Under the pieces are notes generated by a model. That model worked only from the letters and a program-made list of their open reading frames with translations. It was not told the DNA's origin and did no database searches. The position numbers and the translations under genes are program-made. From Desulfovibrio sp. (GTDB lineage: Bacteria > Desulfobacterota > Desulfovibrionia > Desulfovibrionales > Desulfovibrionaceae), in assembly GCA_017454855.1 (NCBI GenBank), contig JAFTCE010000166.1:1-60408 (forward strand): a stretch of 60,408 bases of DNA, given 5' to 3'. Shown in pieces: positions 7,769 through 16,177 of the stretch. The stretch's first letter is position 1, and each line of letters begins with the position of its first letter.

Positions 7769-9085
7769 CTATCCCTCCCGGGCTTCCGGGCCCTGTATTG
7801 CGTATTTACGCAAGAGATATATGTCCAACACGCCCAACAGGGAATAGACGGCGATGAAGGCCCCCAGGGACATGGCAATGGTGGGCGCTGGCACCGGGGA
7901 TACGGCGTCAGAGGTGCGCATGAGTCCGTAGACGATCCAGGGCTGGCGTCCAATTTCGGCCACGGCCCAACCCAGCATGAGGGCTATGTAGGGCAAGGGA
8001 ATGTTCCAGACCAGAGCCTTGAGCAGCACAGGACTGGGTTCGTTCTTGCGTGAAGACAGCGCAGCCCAGAGCGCGAGCAGGACAAAGAGTCCACCCAAAG
8101 CGACCATGACGCGGAAGGAGAGGAAGGTGGGCAGCACTGGGGGCCTGTCTTCCTTGGGAAAATCCTTGAGTCCCTTGACTTCGGCATTGGCGTCGCCATA
8201 GGAAATCCAGCTCAGTAGGTCGGGGATGGCCAGGGCTTCGATGAAATTGCCTTCCCCTTCCTCGTCGGGCAGGGCCAGAACATAGAAGGGGGCGTTCTTG
8301 GTGGTATTCCAGTGTGATTCCAGCGCTGCCAACTTGGCCGGCTGGTACTGGGCCACGTTCTTGCCCTGCAGGTCGCCTGCCAGTGCCACAAGAAGCGTGA
8401 GTATGAGCGTGTAGGGGGCGACCATGCGGAAGGAGCGACGGAAAAATTCCGTGTGGCTCTTACGCAGCAAGTGCCAGGCCGAAACGCCGAGGACGAAGAA
8501 TCCGCCCAAGGCCCAAGCCGCCAGCACGGTATGCGCGTACATGCCCCAGGCGTAGCCATTGCTGATGACGTCGAGGAAGCTCGTCAGCTCCGCACGCCCA
8601 GCTTGGGCATTGACGGCATAGCCCACGGGATGCTGCATGAAGCCGTTGGCCAAGATGATCCACAGGGCGGAAATATTGCCCGCTATGGCTACCAGCCATA
8701 TGGAAAGCAGATGCATCTTTTTGCCCACGCGGTTCCAGCCAAAGTGCCAGACGGCCAAAAAGGTTGACTCGAGGAAAAAGGCCACTGTGGCCTCGATGGC
8801 CAGCAGGGAACCAAAAATGTCGCCCACATATTGGGAATAGCGCGACCAGTTCGTACCGAACTGGAACTCCAGGGTTATGCCGGTCACAACGCCGAGCGTG
8901 AAGTTGATGATGAAAAGTTTGCCCCAAAATTGCACTTGTTTTTTCCAGAAGGCATCTCCCGTGCGGACATAGCGGGTTTCCATCCAGGCCAGGATCAAGG
9001 AAAGTCCGAGCGTCAGCGGAACAAAGATGAAGTGGAAAAACACGGCCACGGCAAATTGCAAACGCGAAAGCAATACAGCGTCCAT
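7769..9085 (-). CDS. cydA: cytochrome bd quinol oxidase subunit I, short Q-loop form
   Basis: CydA signatures are clear: LSRLQFAVAVFFHFIFVPLTLG with the heme b595 His at residue 18-19, AHTVLAAWALGGFFVLG with the heme b558 His, and GRQPWIVYG next to the heme b558 Met region. At 438 residues it has the short quinol-binding loop, as in many Gram-positives and Desulfovibrio, rather than the long E. coli loop. AAGGAGG precedes the ATG. The gene is first in cydAB, which lies 100 bases downstream of a diguanylate cyclase gene on the same strand. Confidence 0.96.
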   Translation of the reverse strand: MDAVLLSRLQFAVAVFFHFIFVPLTLGLSLILAWMETRYVRTGDAFWKKQVQFWGKLFIINFTLGVVTGITLEFQFGTNWSRYSQYVGDIFGSLLAIEATVAFFLESTFLAVWHFGWNRVGKKMHLLSIWLVAIAGNISALWIILANGFMQHPVGYAVNAQAGRAELTSFLDVISNGYAWGMYAHTVLAAWALGGFFVLGVSAWHLLRKSHTEFFRRSFRMVAPYTLILTLLVALAGDLQGKNVAQYQPAKLAALESHWNTTKNAPFYVLALPDEEGEGNFIEALAIPDLLSWISYGDANAEVKGLKDFPKEDRPPVLPTFLSFRVMVALGGLFVLLALWAALSSRKNEPSPVLLKALVWNIPLPYIALMLGWAVAEIGRQPWIVYGLMRTSDAVSPVPAPTIAMSLGAFIAVYSLLGVLDIYLLRKYAIQGPEAREG

Positions 9086-9155
9086 GCGCCCTCCTTACTT
9101 TCTTGGACGTATACGCTTTTTGACCCAAAGGCAAGCGCTGGATGCGTTTCGGAGC

Positions 9156-9185
9156 AAAATTGCGCGGAATTCCGTAAAACCGCGC
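9156..9185 (-). terminator. possible terminator between diguanylate cyclase and cydA
   Basis: GCGCGG and CCGCGC form a 6-bp stem around a 12-base loop directly after the cyclase stop, followed on the minus strand by AATTTTGC. The U-tract is weak, so partial read-through into cydA is plausible. Confidence 0.4.
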
Positions 9186-10991
9186 TCATAATTCGACGTC
9201 GCGCAAGGCTTTCATCGCTTTCTTGCAGGCGTACATGGCCTTGTCGGCGCGACGGAACACATGGACGACACTTGTGTCCGTCGTGGAATCGTAGCAGGCA
9301 TAGCCTATGGCCGCCGACACTCTTTCCCAGGGGGCTAGGCTTGCGTCGTTCTGCAGCGCTGTTATCTGCGCTTTGAAAGACGCGATCAATGCTTCGGCCT
9401 GTTCAAAGTCGCGATTCTTCAAGATAACCACAAACTCATCGCCCCCGATGCGGAATACGGGCGAATGCGCAAAGATTGTGCAGACAATGGCGCACAGTTT
9501 CTTGATGGCGATATTCCCGTTTTCATGCCCATGCACGTCATTGATGCGCTTGAGGAAATTCAGGTCAACCACGGCCATGCCAAAGTCCGTCAAACCGTCG
9601 TCCATGAACCATTCCATCTCTTGGACTTCCCTGTCGTAGGCCGTCCTGTTGCGTATGCCGGTGAGCGCGTCCCTGGTGGCAAGTTGCGTCATCTCCTCTG
9701 CGCGCTGTTGCGAGTCCTTGAGGCTGCTTCTGGCGTTTTTGAGCTTGTCAACCATAACATTGAGCTGCTTGGCCATGTCGCCGACCTCGTCATTCCTCAG
9801 GATGGCGGCCCTGTGGGCGAGATTCCCCTGACCAATCACTTCCATGTCCGCACCAAGGCGTTCCATAGGCCGAGTGATGGAAGCGGCCAGGGTATTGGCC
9901 ACCATGACCACGGTCAGGGTGATAAAGACCAGACCGCCCATGGACAGAAAAATCGCAGCCCATATGGCATGATCCATGCCTTTGACATCCTCCAGCACGA
10001 GGCTCCTGGGCACGCGGGCGCAGAGCATCCAACCGACACGCTTGACTTGGGCGTAGATATAAAAGGCATCTGTTTTTTCCAGGATGCCTTGCTTTTCCTG
10101 CAAGATGCTTTGTATTTCCGCAGCAGAAAGGCCAGTAACCGCCAAGGTATCTTGCTCTGCGCGTTCTGGGGATATCAGACGTCCGTCGCTGGCCAGGGCA
10201 AAGGATGTGCCCCCGAGACCGAAATCGATGGCAATCATGTCATTGTACAAGCCGGTAAGATTGAAATCCGCGCAATTCACGCCCTGGCGCATGCCCTTGG
10301 CATCGTTGAATCCCTTGCCAATGGTGATGGTCAGGCCCCTGCCCTGGGAATCGATATAGGGGGCGGTGTAGAAGATACCGTCCTGGGACATGCCCTTTTG
10401 ATACCACTCCGATTGCTTGAAATCGTAATAGATGTTCTGTCCTTCAGGGGCGAAGTTCAAATAGGAATATTTGTCGTAGGAAGGCAGAAAGCCGCTCTTC
10501 GTCCCCACATAGACGGTGTCCACAAGGCCGTCATTCTCCTTGGCTATGGGTTCCCAGACCTGTTCAAGATGGCTGAAGAACAGAATGTCTTCATTAACGT
10601 CACGCGGCTGCATATCTTCCGTGGCCAAGATCGCCTGCATGGCGAAGGCACCCTTGGGCGTCGTTGCCCTGGGGGCGTCAATGTACTTCCCCCTGGCTAT
10701 GAGACTGGCCCTGTCCGTATACATCTCCTGAATGTAGTCGGTGAGGAACTCAAGATATTTTTCATAATGTTCCAGCTTGACGTCCGTATTCTCCGCTTTT
10801 TGGGACACCAGGCTTTGAAAATTCTGCTTGAGCTGATGGGTGAGGGCCTTTTCCGAGGCATCCTTGATCCGCATCATGCTCAGCATGCTGATGAGCATGG
10901 TGGCAAGGGCTATGGAGAGCGTGGTGAGCAGAACCACGAACAGGACGCGCTTTCTGATGGGAACCCTTTTCTTTTTCTGGTACTCTTCCAT
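9186..10991 (-). CDS. membrane diguanylate cyclase: dCache sensor, HAMP, GGDEF
   Basis: The 601-residue protein has a basic N-terminus, a membrane segment at about residues 17-39, a large periplasmic dCache-like domain (about 45-330), a second membrane segment, a HAMP region (ITRPMERLGADMEVIGQGNL) and a coiled linker. A C-terminal GGDEF domain follows, with an intact active-site GGDEF near residue 516. It would make cyclic-di-GMP from GTP in response to an extracellular small ligand. The position five residues before GGDEF lacks the RxxD inhibitory motif, so classic product inhibition at the I-site is not expected. It lies just upstream of cydAB, but a hairpin separates them, so a functional link is only suggested. 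Confidence 0.92.
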   Translation of the reverse strand: MEEYQKKKRVPIRKRVLFVVLLTTLSIALATMLISMLSMMRIKDASEKALTHQLKQNFQSLVSQKAENTDVKLEHYEKYLEFLTDYIQEMYTDRASLIARGKYIDAPRATTPKGAFAMQAILATEDMQPRDVNEDILFFSHLEQVWEPIAKENDGLVDTVYVGTKSGFLPSYDKYSYLNFAPEGQNIYYDFKQSEWYQKGMSQDGIFYTAPYIDSQGRGLTITIGKGFNDAKGMRQGVNCADFNLTGLYNDMIAIDFGLGGTSFALASDGRLISPERAEQDTLAVTGLSAAEIQSILQEKQGILEKTDAFYIYAQVKRVGWMLCARVPRSLVLEDVKGMDHAIWAAIFLSMGGLVFITLTVVMVANTLAASITRPMERLGADMEVIGQGNLAHRAAILRNDEVGDMAKQLNVMVDKLKNARSSLKDSQQRAEEMTQLATRDALTGIRNRTAYDREVQEMEWFMDDGLTDFGMAVVDLNFLKRINDVHGHENGNIAIKKLCAIVCTIFAHSPVFRIGGDEFVVILKNRDFEQAEALIASFKAQITALQNDASLAPWERVSAAIGYACYDSTTDTSVVHVFRRADKAMYACKKAMKALRDVEL

Positions 10992-11111
10992 GATCTGCCT
11001 TCCTTGGCCTATGGCTTTGCCTCATGAGCGGCCTTGTCTGCCGCCCAGAGTCCCTGAGGGGAAAAGCCCGAAAAAATCCTCCGCCCCCTACCCCCGTGGC
11101 GCATTCTCATG

Positions 11112-11140
11112 TTTACAAATTTCGGCATATTTTCTAAACT
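11112..11140 (+). promoter_or_regulatory. candidate sigma-70 promoter of the beta-propeller gene
   Basis: TTTACA (11112-11117) and TAAACT (11135-11140) are separated by 17 bases in the 215-base divergent region between the cyclase and the plus-strand gene at 11207. The predicted leader is about 60 bases. Confidence 0.4.
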
Positions 11141-11206
11141 TTCTCTACATCGCCAGGGTGAAGACGAGATGCCCTTGGCTCTGACCTGTAACAAGAGGAA
11201 AGCACG

Positions 11207-12172
11207 ATGAAAAAAATCTTTTTCATGGTCGCAGTGTTCCTGGCTGCGGCGCTGCTTGTGCCGCATAGTTCCATTGCCGGCCCACAGGGTCCCAAGTACA
11301 TGTACCGCCTCAAAAGCATTCTGCCAGTGGAAGGACGCCAAGGCGTGGCCTGCGATGGGCAGTTTATCTATGTGAGCGACAGCAAGAGGCTGTTCAAGTA
11401 CGACATGAACGGCAAATTGGTCAAACAAAACGACAATCCTTTTGAAGGCTATGCCATCCCCTCCAACCACATCGGAGACATTGACGTCTACAATGGCGAA
11501 ATCTATGTGGGCGCGGAACACTTTATGGACGGCGTGGGCAAGGACATCCAGATTGCCGTTCACGACGCTGATACCCTGAAATTCAAGCGAACATTCAAGT
11601 TTAATCCCGAATCCGGTCAAAAGGAAGTCTCCGGCATCACGGTGGATCCCATCCGCCGCACCGTGTGGATGTGTTCCTGGGTTGGCGAGGAAAGCGGGCG
11701 TTACCTCTATGAATATGACCTGGAAGGCAAGTACCTGCGCAAGATGCAGGTGCAGCCCATCCCGTATTGGGTGCAGGGTGTCTTCGCCTTCAACGGCTCT
11801 TTGTTCCTGACCTCCGATGACGGTGACGCCGATCGCAACGAGTCCGATCATCTCTACCGCGCGGACATTACCTCTGCCAGCAGCACCCCCGTTGTTATGG
11901 AAAAAGCCTTTGACGAAGTCCTCAAGCAGGGAGAAATTGAAGGCTTGTGCGTGGATCCTTCCAACGGCGACCTGCTCGTCCTCATGAACCGCGGCGCGCA
12001 CATCGTGCTGGGCATGACCAAGGGCTTCTATCCTGGCTATACGAAGGAAATTCACGAGATTTACCGCTACGCCATGCGTCCTCTTGGTATGCCCATGCAT
12101 GGCCCGCATCATGGCCCTATGGGCAGGCCCGGGCCGTATCACGGCGCACACCATGACGGGCCTCGTCAGTAG
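11207..12172 (+). CDS. secreted beta-propeller-like protein with His/Pro-rich C-terminal tail
   Basis: A standard signal peptide (MKKIFFMVAVFLAAALLVPHSSIAG) is followed by about 270 residues with repeating strands (FIYVSDSKRLFKYDMNG, EIYVGAEHF, VWMCSW, LYEYDLEGKYL, SLFLTSDD). This suggests a beta-propeller related to SMP-30/NHL or SdiA-regulated folds. The last 30 residues contain nine His among Pro, Gly and Met, a plausible metal-binding tail (for Ni, Cu or Zn). A ligand or enzymatic role cannot be assigned. It is monocistronic, with its own candidate promoter and a strong terminator. AAGAGGAAAG lies upstream of the ATG. Confidence 0.8.
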   Translation: MKKIFFMVAVFLAAALLVPHSSIAGPQGPKYMYRLKSILPVEGRQGVACDGQFIYVSDSKRLFKYDMNGKLVKQNDNPFEGYAIPSNHIGDIDVYNGEIYVGAEHFMDGVGKDIQIAVHDADTLKFKRTFKFNPESGQKEVSGITVDPIRRTVWMCSWVGEESGRYLYEYDLEGKYLRKMQVQPIPYWVQGVFAFNGSLFLTSDDGDADRNESDHLYRADITSASSTPVVMEKAFDEVLKQGEIEGLCVDPSNGDLLVLMNRGAHIVLGMTKGFYPGYTKEIHEIYRYAMRPLGMPMHGPHHGPMGRPGPYHGAHHDGPRQ

Positions 12173-12206
12173 CCTTTCCCGAACCTAATTTTTCTCAATG
12201 GTTTTG

Positions 12207-12235
12207 TGCGGCGTAGTCCTACGCCGCATTTTTTT
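12207..12235 (+). terminator. rho-independent terminator
   Basis: TGCGGCGTAG and CTACGCCGCA form a perfect 10-bp stem followed by seven T residues, 35 bases after the stop of the beta-propeller gene. It also separates that gene from the convergent glmS. Confidence 0.92.
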
Positions 12236-12247
12236 GTGTCGCAGTTG

Positions 12248-14065
12248 TTATTCTACGGTAACGCTCTTGGCCAGATTGCGCGGCTGATCCACGTCCTTGC
12301 CCAGGTAATCGGCTGTTTCATAGCTGAAGAGCTGCAAGGCGGGAAGCGCTGCAAAACCAGACAGAAAGCCAGGCATGTCCGGGATGATCCAGACGTCTTC
12401 CGCCTGCACCTTCACCCCGGCATTGGTCAGGGCAATGACCTTGCCCTGGCGGGCTTGCACTTCTTCCATATTGGAAACAACCTTGGGCAGCATGGAATCG
12501 TTCAATGCCAGCACAAAGGCGGGAAAGACGGGATCAATGAGCGCGATGGGTCCGTGCTTCATTTCGCCGGCAGCATAGCCCTCGGCATGAATATAGGAAA
12601 GTTCTTTGAGCTTGAGCGCGCCTTCCAGGGCCAGAGGGTAGCAATGGCCGCGACCGAGGTAGAAAAAATTGCGCGCCTGCGCGTACTTTCGGGACAGTTC
12701 ACGGGCTTTGTGTTGCATGGCAGGCAAGGCTTGCTCCAGCACAATGGGCAACTTTTCAAGATCTGCGATGATGGCGCGCCGTTCTTCTGTGGCTAGGCAG
12801 CCCTTGCGCCGTCCCCAGTACAGGGCCATCAAGGCCAGCATGAGCATCTGACTGCACATGGCCTTGGTGGAAGCCACACTGATTTCCGGCCCAGCCTGGG
12901 TATAGAGTACGGCTTGGGACTCGCGGGCAATGGACGAACCCAGCACGTTGCACAGGCCCAGGGTCTGTGCCCCATGCTCTTTGGCTACGCGCAGCGCGGC
13001 CAAGGTGTCGGCAGTCTCGCCGCTCTGGCTGATGACCAGAACCAAATCGTCCTTTTCCAGAAGCAGGGTCTGGCGGTAGCGAAATTCCGAGGCTATTTCC
13101 ACCTGGGTGGCGACCTTGGCCCAATGTTCGAGCAAATAGCGTCCCCAAAGGGCGGAATGCCAGGAAGTGCCGCAGGCCACGATATGCAGCTTGCGCGGCA
13201 CGGGCAGGGCATCCAGCTCGGTCAGCAGCACATCGCCGTCAAGCACGCGTCCACTGAGTCCATCGGCAAGGACACGAGGCTGTTCAAAAATTTCCTTGAG
13301 CATGAAGTGACGGTAGCCGCCTTTCTGTGCGGCCTGCATGTCCCATTGGATGGTCTGCGGGGCGCGGACAACCGAAGAGAGGTCTTCCAGGCGGAGAATG
13401 TCATGCCCGGACGCCGACAGGCGCACAATGTCGCCGTCGTCGAGAAAGACAACCTGGCGCGTATAGGGCAGGAAGGCCGGTATGTCCGAGGCCACGAAAT
13501 TCTCTCCTGTGCCCAGCCCCAGGATAAGCGGCGCGGACATGCGTGCGGCGTAGATGACCCCTGGTTCATCCCTGGCCATGAGACAGACGGCATAGGCCCC
13601 ACGCGCCTCGCGCAGGGCAGCAGCAAAGGCATGCAGTGCGTCCGGTTCTGTCTTGGCATATTCGGCAATGAGGTTGACCAGGACTTCCGTATCTGTTTCT
13701 GAATGGAAAACATAGCCCTTGGCCGTGAGCGCGGCTTTGATTTCCTGATAATTTTCAATAATGCCATTGTGTACCAGGACAAAGGCAGCGTCGTTGGATG
13801 TGTGTGGATGGGCATTACGTTCGGAAGGCGCCCCGTGCGTGGCCCAGCGCGTATGGCCCATGGCGCACATGGACACGGCACTCTCGCTGGCGAGTTTTTC
13901 CTCCAGGGCCATCAGCTTGCCCTGGGCGCGCAGGACGCCAATGCCCTGGCGGCGCACGTAGGCCACTCCGGCGGAATCATAACCACGGTATTCCAGACGG
14001 TGCAGTCCTTCCATCACGACGGGAACCGCAGGCCTCTGCCCCGCATAACCGATAATGCCGCACAT
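12248..14065 (-). CDS. glmS: glutamine-fructose-6-phosphate aminotransferase (isomerizing)
   Basis: This 605-residue enzyme makes glucosamine-6-phosphate from fructose-6-phosphate and glutamine, the first step to peptidoglycan and LPS amino sugars. It begins MCGIIGYAG, so after Met removal Cys is the N-terminal nucleophile of the glutaminase domain (about 1-230). Two SIS sugar-isomerase domains follow (CGTSWHSAL, SQSGETADTLAAL, GRGHCYPLALEGALKLKE), and the protein ends LAKSVTVE, the conserved C-terminus. It lies 14 bases after ppiD on the same strand. No glmS ribozyme leader is visible. Confidence 0.97.
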   Translation of the reverse strand: MCGIIGYAGQRPAVPVVMEGLHRLEYRGYDSAGVAYVRRQGIGVLRAQGKLMALEEKLASESAVSMCAMGHTRWATHGAPSERNAHPHTSNDAAFVLVHNGIIENYQEIKAALTAKGYVFHSETDTEVLVNLIAEYAKTEPDALHAFAAALREARGAYAVCLMARDEPGVIYAARMSAPLILGLGTGENFVASDIPAFLPYTRQVVFLDDGDIVRLSASGHDILRLEDLSSVVRAPQTIQWDMQAAQKGGYRHFMLKEIFEQPRVLADGLSGRVLDGDVLLTELDALPVPRKLHIVACGTSWHSALWGRYLLEHWAKVATQVEIASEFRYRQTLLLEKDDLVLVISQSGETADTLAALRVAKEHGAQTLGLCNVLGSSIARESQAVLYTQAGPEISVASTKAMCSQMLMLALMALYWGRRKGCLATEERRAIIADLEKLPIVLEQALPAMQHKARELSRKYAQARNFFYLGRGHCYPLALEGALKLKELSYIHAEGYAAGEMKHGPIALIDPVFPAFVLALNDSMLPKVVSNMEEVQARQGKVIALTNAGVKVQAEDVWIIPDMPGFLSGFAALPALQLFSYETADYLGKDVDQPRNLAKSVTVE

Positions 14066-14079
14066 CTCCTTCCCCCTGC

Positions 14080-15999
14080 TTACAGGCCCTTTCTGTCAAC
14101 AAGATCCCTATTGCGCACTTCCACCTTGGCCGTAGACAAAAGGTCTTGCATAAATATCCCCAGAAGTCCCTCGGCGCGCTCACGCTGGGCTGCGCCGGTC
14201 ATGATGCTCTTGATGGCCTCCCATTCCTCCGTTGGGGCCGCTTGTACGGCGCTCACATGCACCAAAAGCGCCCCCTTACCCTCCTTGACATTGTCAACGG
14301 CAAAGGGTTCGGGCAGCCATTGATTGACCTCCGCACGGAAAATGGCAGCAGAAAGTGCAGCTGAGGGAGAAAAATCCGCCAGGGCGCCATTGCGCTCCAA
14401 GGGAGCAGCCGTGTGAATGCCCATGCCTGTCTTGAGCGTGGGATTGATGGATCCGTCCTGCAGTTTTGTGCGTTCGTTCTTGGCTGCGGTCATGGCTGCG
14501 GCCAATGCCTTTTCAGCGAGGAGCTGCTCGACAATTTTTGCCTTTGCGTCAGTCAGGGCTTGCGTAGTTGCTGCTGTGGCCTTGAGTACTCGCGCAACCA
14601 CATAGGCATCACCGGCCTCCAGCGCCCTGTCCATGGGGCTTGATTCTGGAGTACGCACCAGGGCCTCAGCATCCTCGGCCTTGATGCCCAGCTTGGCTAT
14701 CAGCTCTTGGGCCGAGGCTGGGCCGATTGTCTCGACCTGTAGTCCCAGGTTTTCTGCGCTCTTTTCCAGGGATTTGCCCAAAATATTGTCTTCAATGAGA
14801 TTGTCCAGGGCATCGCGTAGCTTGTCAGCGCCCTGCTCCTGGGCCATAGTTGCGCGCACTTCGTCCCCGACCTCGGTAAAGGGCCGTGTGCCAGCAGCGC
14901 GTTTTTCTTCTACCTTGATGATATGTAGGCCGAAGCGGGTGCGTACGGGTTCGGAGAGCGTACCTGGCTCTAGGGCAAAGACCGCCTGTTCAAAGGGTTC
15001 TACGGTCATGCCGCGCTTGATCCAGCCAAGCTCACCGCCTGGGCCTGCCGCGTTTGGCCCGTTGTGGGCATCGGCTACCTCGGCAAATGGCTTACCGCTC
15101 TTGAGTTCTGCCAAGATGGACGCGGTGGCCTCCTGGGCCTTCTTCACGTCGGCTTCCTGGGCATCCTCTGCCAAGGGCACGAGGATATGGGCCGCCTTGA
15201 CTTGCTCGTCCTGCGAGAAACGGGCAAGATTGGCTTCATACCAGGCACGTGCGTCGGCCTCGCTGATGGTTTCTGGTTTGACCAGGTTACTGGGCGCAAG
15301 GCGGATGCAAGCCACGCGTACCTTGGCTGGGATGGCAAACTGGGCCTTGTGTTCTTCGTAGTATGCCGTCACGGCCTTTTCGTCGGGTGCGGCATCACTT
15401 GTGTAGCGCGATGCGGGAATAAAGACATAATCGACAATGCGTTTTTCGCGCAAAAAATCGTAGCGACGACGCACATCGTCAGCATTGGTCCAGGCGGCAG
15501 ACAGAAGAAGATCAAAGACCTTCTGACGCAGGAGATCCTCGGCCAGCTCGTTTTCATACTGGGCTGGCGTCATGCGTTGGGCCTCAAGCACACGCTGATA
15601 GGTTGCCGGATCAAACTTGCCTTGAGCGTCCTGAAAAGCCTTGATCTGCCCCACGGCGGCGCGTAAATCCAGCGCGGTCACGGTTATTCCCGCCTTGGCA
15701 GCTTCCTGCTTGAGCAAGGTCTGTTCCACCAGACTCCGCAGAACCTGGCGTCCCAATTCCTGCTTGATCTGCTCTCGGCCAAGGCCAGGGTTCTGGCGCA
15801 GAATGGATTCCTCGGCCCTGCGGTAGGCCATTTCAAATTCCCGTGCGGTCAGGGCTTCTCCGTTGACCGTGGCCACGAGGTTGACCGTGTCCCCTTCGTT
15901 CAAGCTGCCGACACCCCAGAATACGAAGACCAAAATGATCACGCCAAATGCCAGCTTGACCCCGAAGGACTGGGCATTGGAACGGATATACTCCAACAT
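14080..15999 (-). CDS. ppiD: PpiD/SurA-type periplasmic peptidyl-prolyl isomerase
   Basis: The protein is about 639 residues from ATG 15999. It opens MLEYIRSNAQSFGVKLAFGVIILVFVFWGVGS, the classic single N-terminal anchor of PpiD, with the rest in the periplasm. A SurA_N-like helical region follows (VNGEALTAREFEMAYRR). One parvulin domain spans about residues 245-345, with AAHILVPL, ADAHNGPNAAGPGGELGWI and FGLHIIKVEEK. Such proteins chaperone newly exported envelope proteins. The upstream extension to 16071 lacks a ribosome binding site. It precedes glmS by 14 bases, so the two are probably co-transcribed. Confidence 0.9.
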   Translation of the reverse strand: MLEYIRSNAQSFGVKLAFGVIILVFVFWGVGSLNEGDTVNLVATVNGEALTAREFEMAYRRAEESILRQNPGLGREQIKQELGRQVLRSLVEQTLLKQEAAKAGITVTALDLRAAVGQIKAFQDAQGKFDPATYQRVLEAQRMTPAQYENELAEDLLRQKVFDLLLSAAWTNADDVRRRYDFLREKRIVDYVFIPASRYTSDAAPDEKAVTAYYEEHKAQFAIPAKVRVACIRLAPSNLVKPETISEADARAWYEANLARFSQDEQVKAAHILVPLAEDAQEADVKKAQEATASILAELKSGKPFAEVADAHNGPNAAGPGGELGWIKRGMTVEPFEQAVFALEPGTLSEPVRTRFGLHIIKVEEKRAAGTRPFTEVGDEVRATMAQEQGADKLRDALDNLIEDNILGKSLEKSAENLGLQVETIGPASAQELIAKLGIKAEDAEALVRTPESSPMDRALEAGDAYVVARVLKATAATTQALTDAKAKIVEQLLAEKALAAAMTAAKNERTKLQDGSINPTLKTGMGIHTAAPLERNGALADFSPSAALSAAIFRAEVNQWLPEPFAVDNVKEGKGALLVHVSAVQAAPTEEWEAIKSIMTGAAQRERAEGLLGIFMQDLLSTAKVEVRNRDLVDRKGL

Positions 16000-16111
16000 G
16001 CAACCACCAACCTGCCTGGTTTGAAAAAAAGGAAATATTCTCCTACATGATATTTGGAAAAAATTCAACAATGGATGTCACGTCAAATCCAAACCTTGCT
16101 TGCGACACTGT

Positions 16112-16140
16112 TTGACGCCTGAGGCCATCTTGGGTATGTT
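16112..16140 (+). promoter_or_regulatory. sigma-70 promoter of the clostripain-family gene
   Basis: TTGACG (16112-16117) and TATGTT (16135-16140) are separated by exactly 17 bases. The predicted start near 16147 leaves a 30-base leader that contains AGGGAGAA before the ATG at 16178. Confidence 0.6.
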
Positions 16141-16177
16141 TGCACTAGTGTGTAGCATCTCAACATAGGGAGAACGT

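Noticed and set aside
9465..11027. Open frame of 520 codons on the plus strand opposite the diguanylate cyclase
   Set aside because: Antisense shadow of a gene with complete GGDEF, HAMP and Cache features; no ribosome site or domain of its own.
14066..14079. glmS ribozyme leader
   Set aside because: glmS starts 14 bases after ppiD, leaving no room for the ribozyme.
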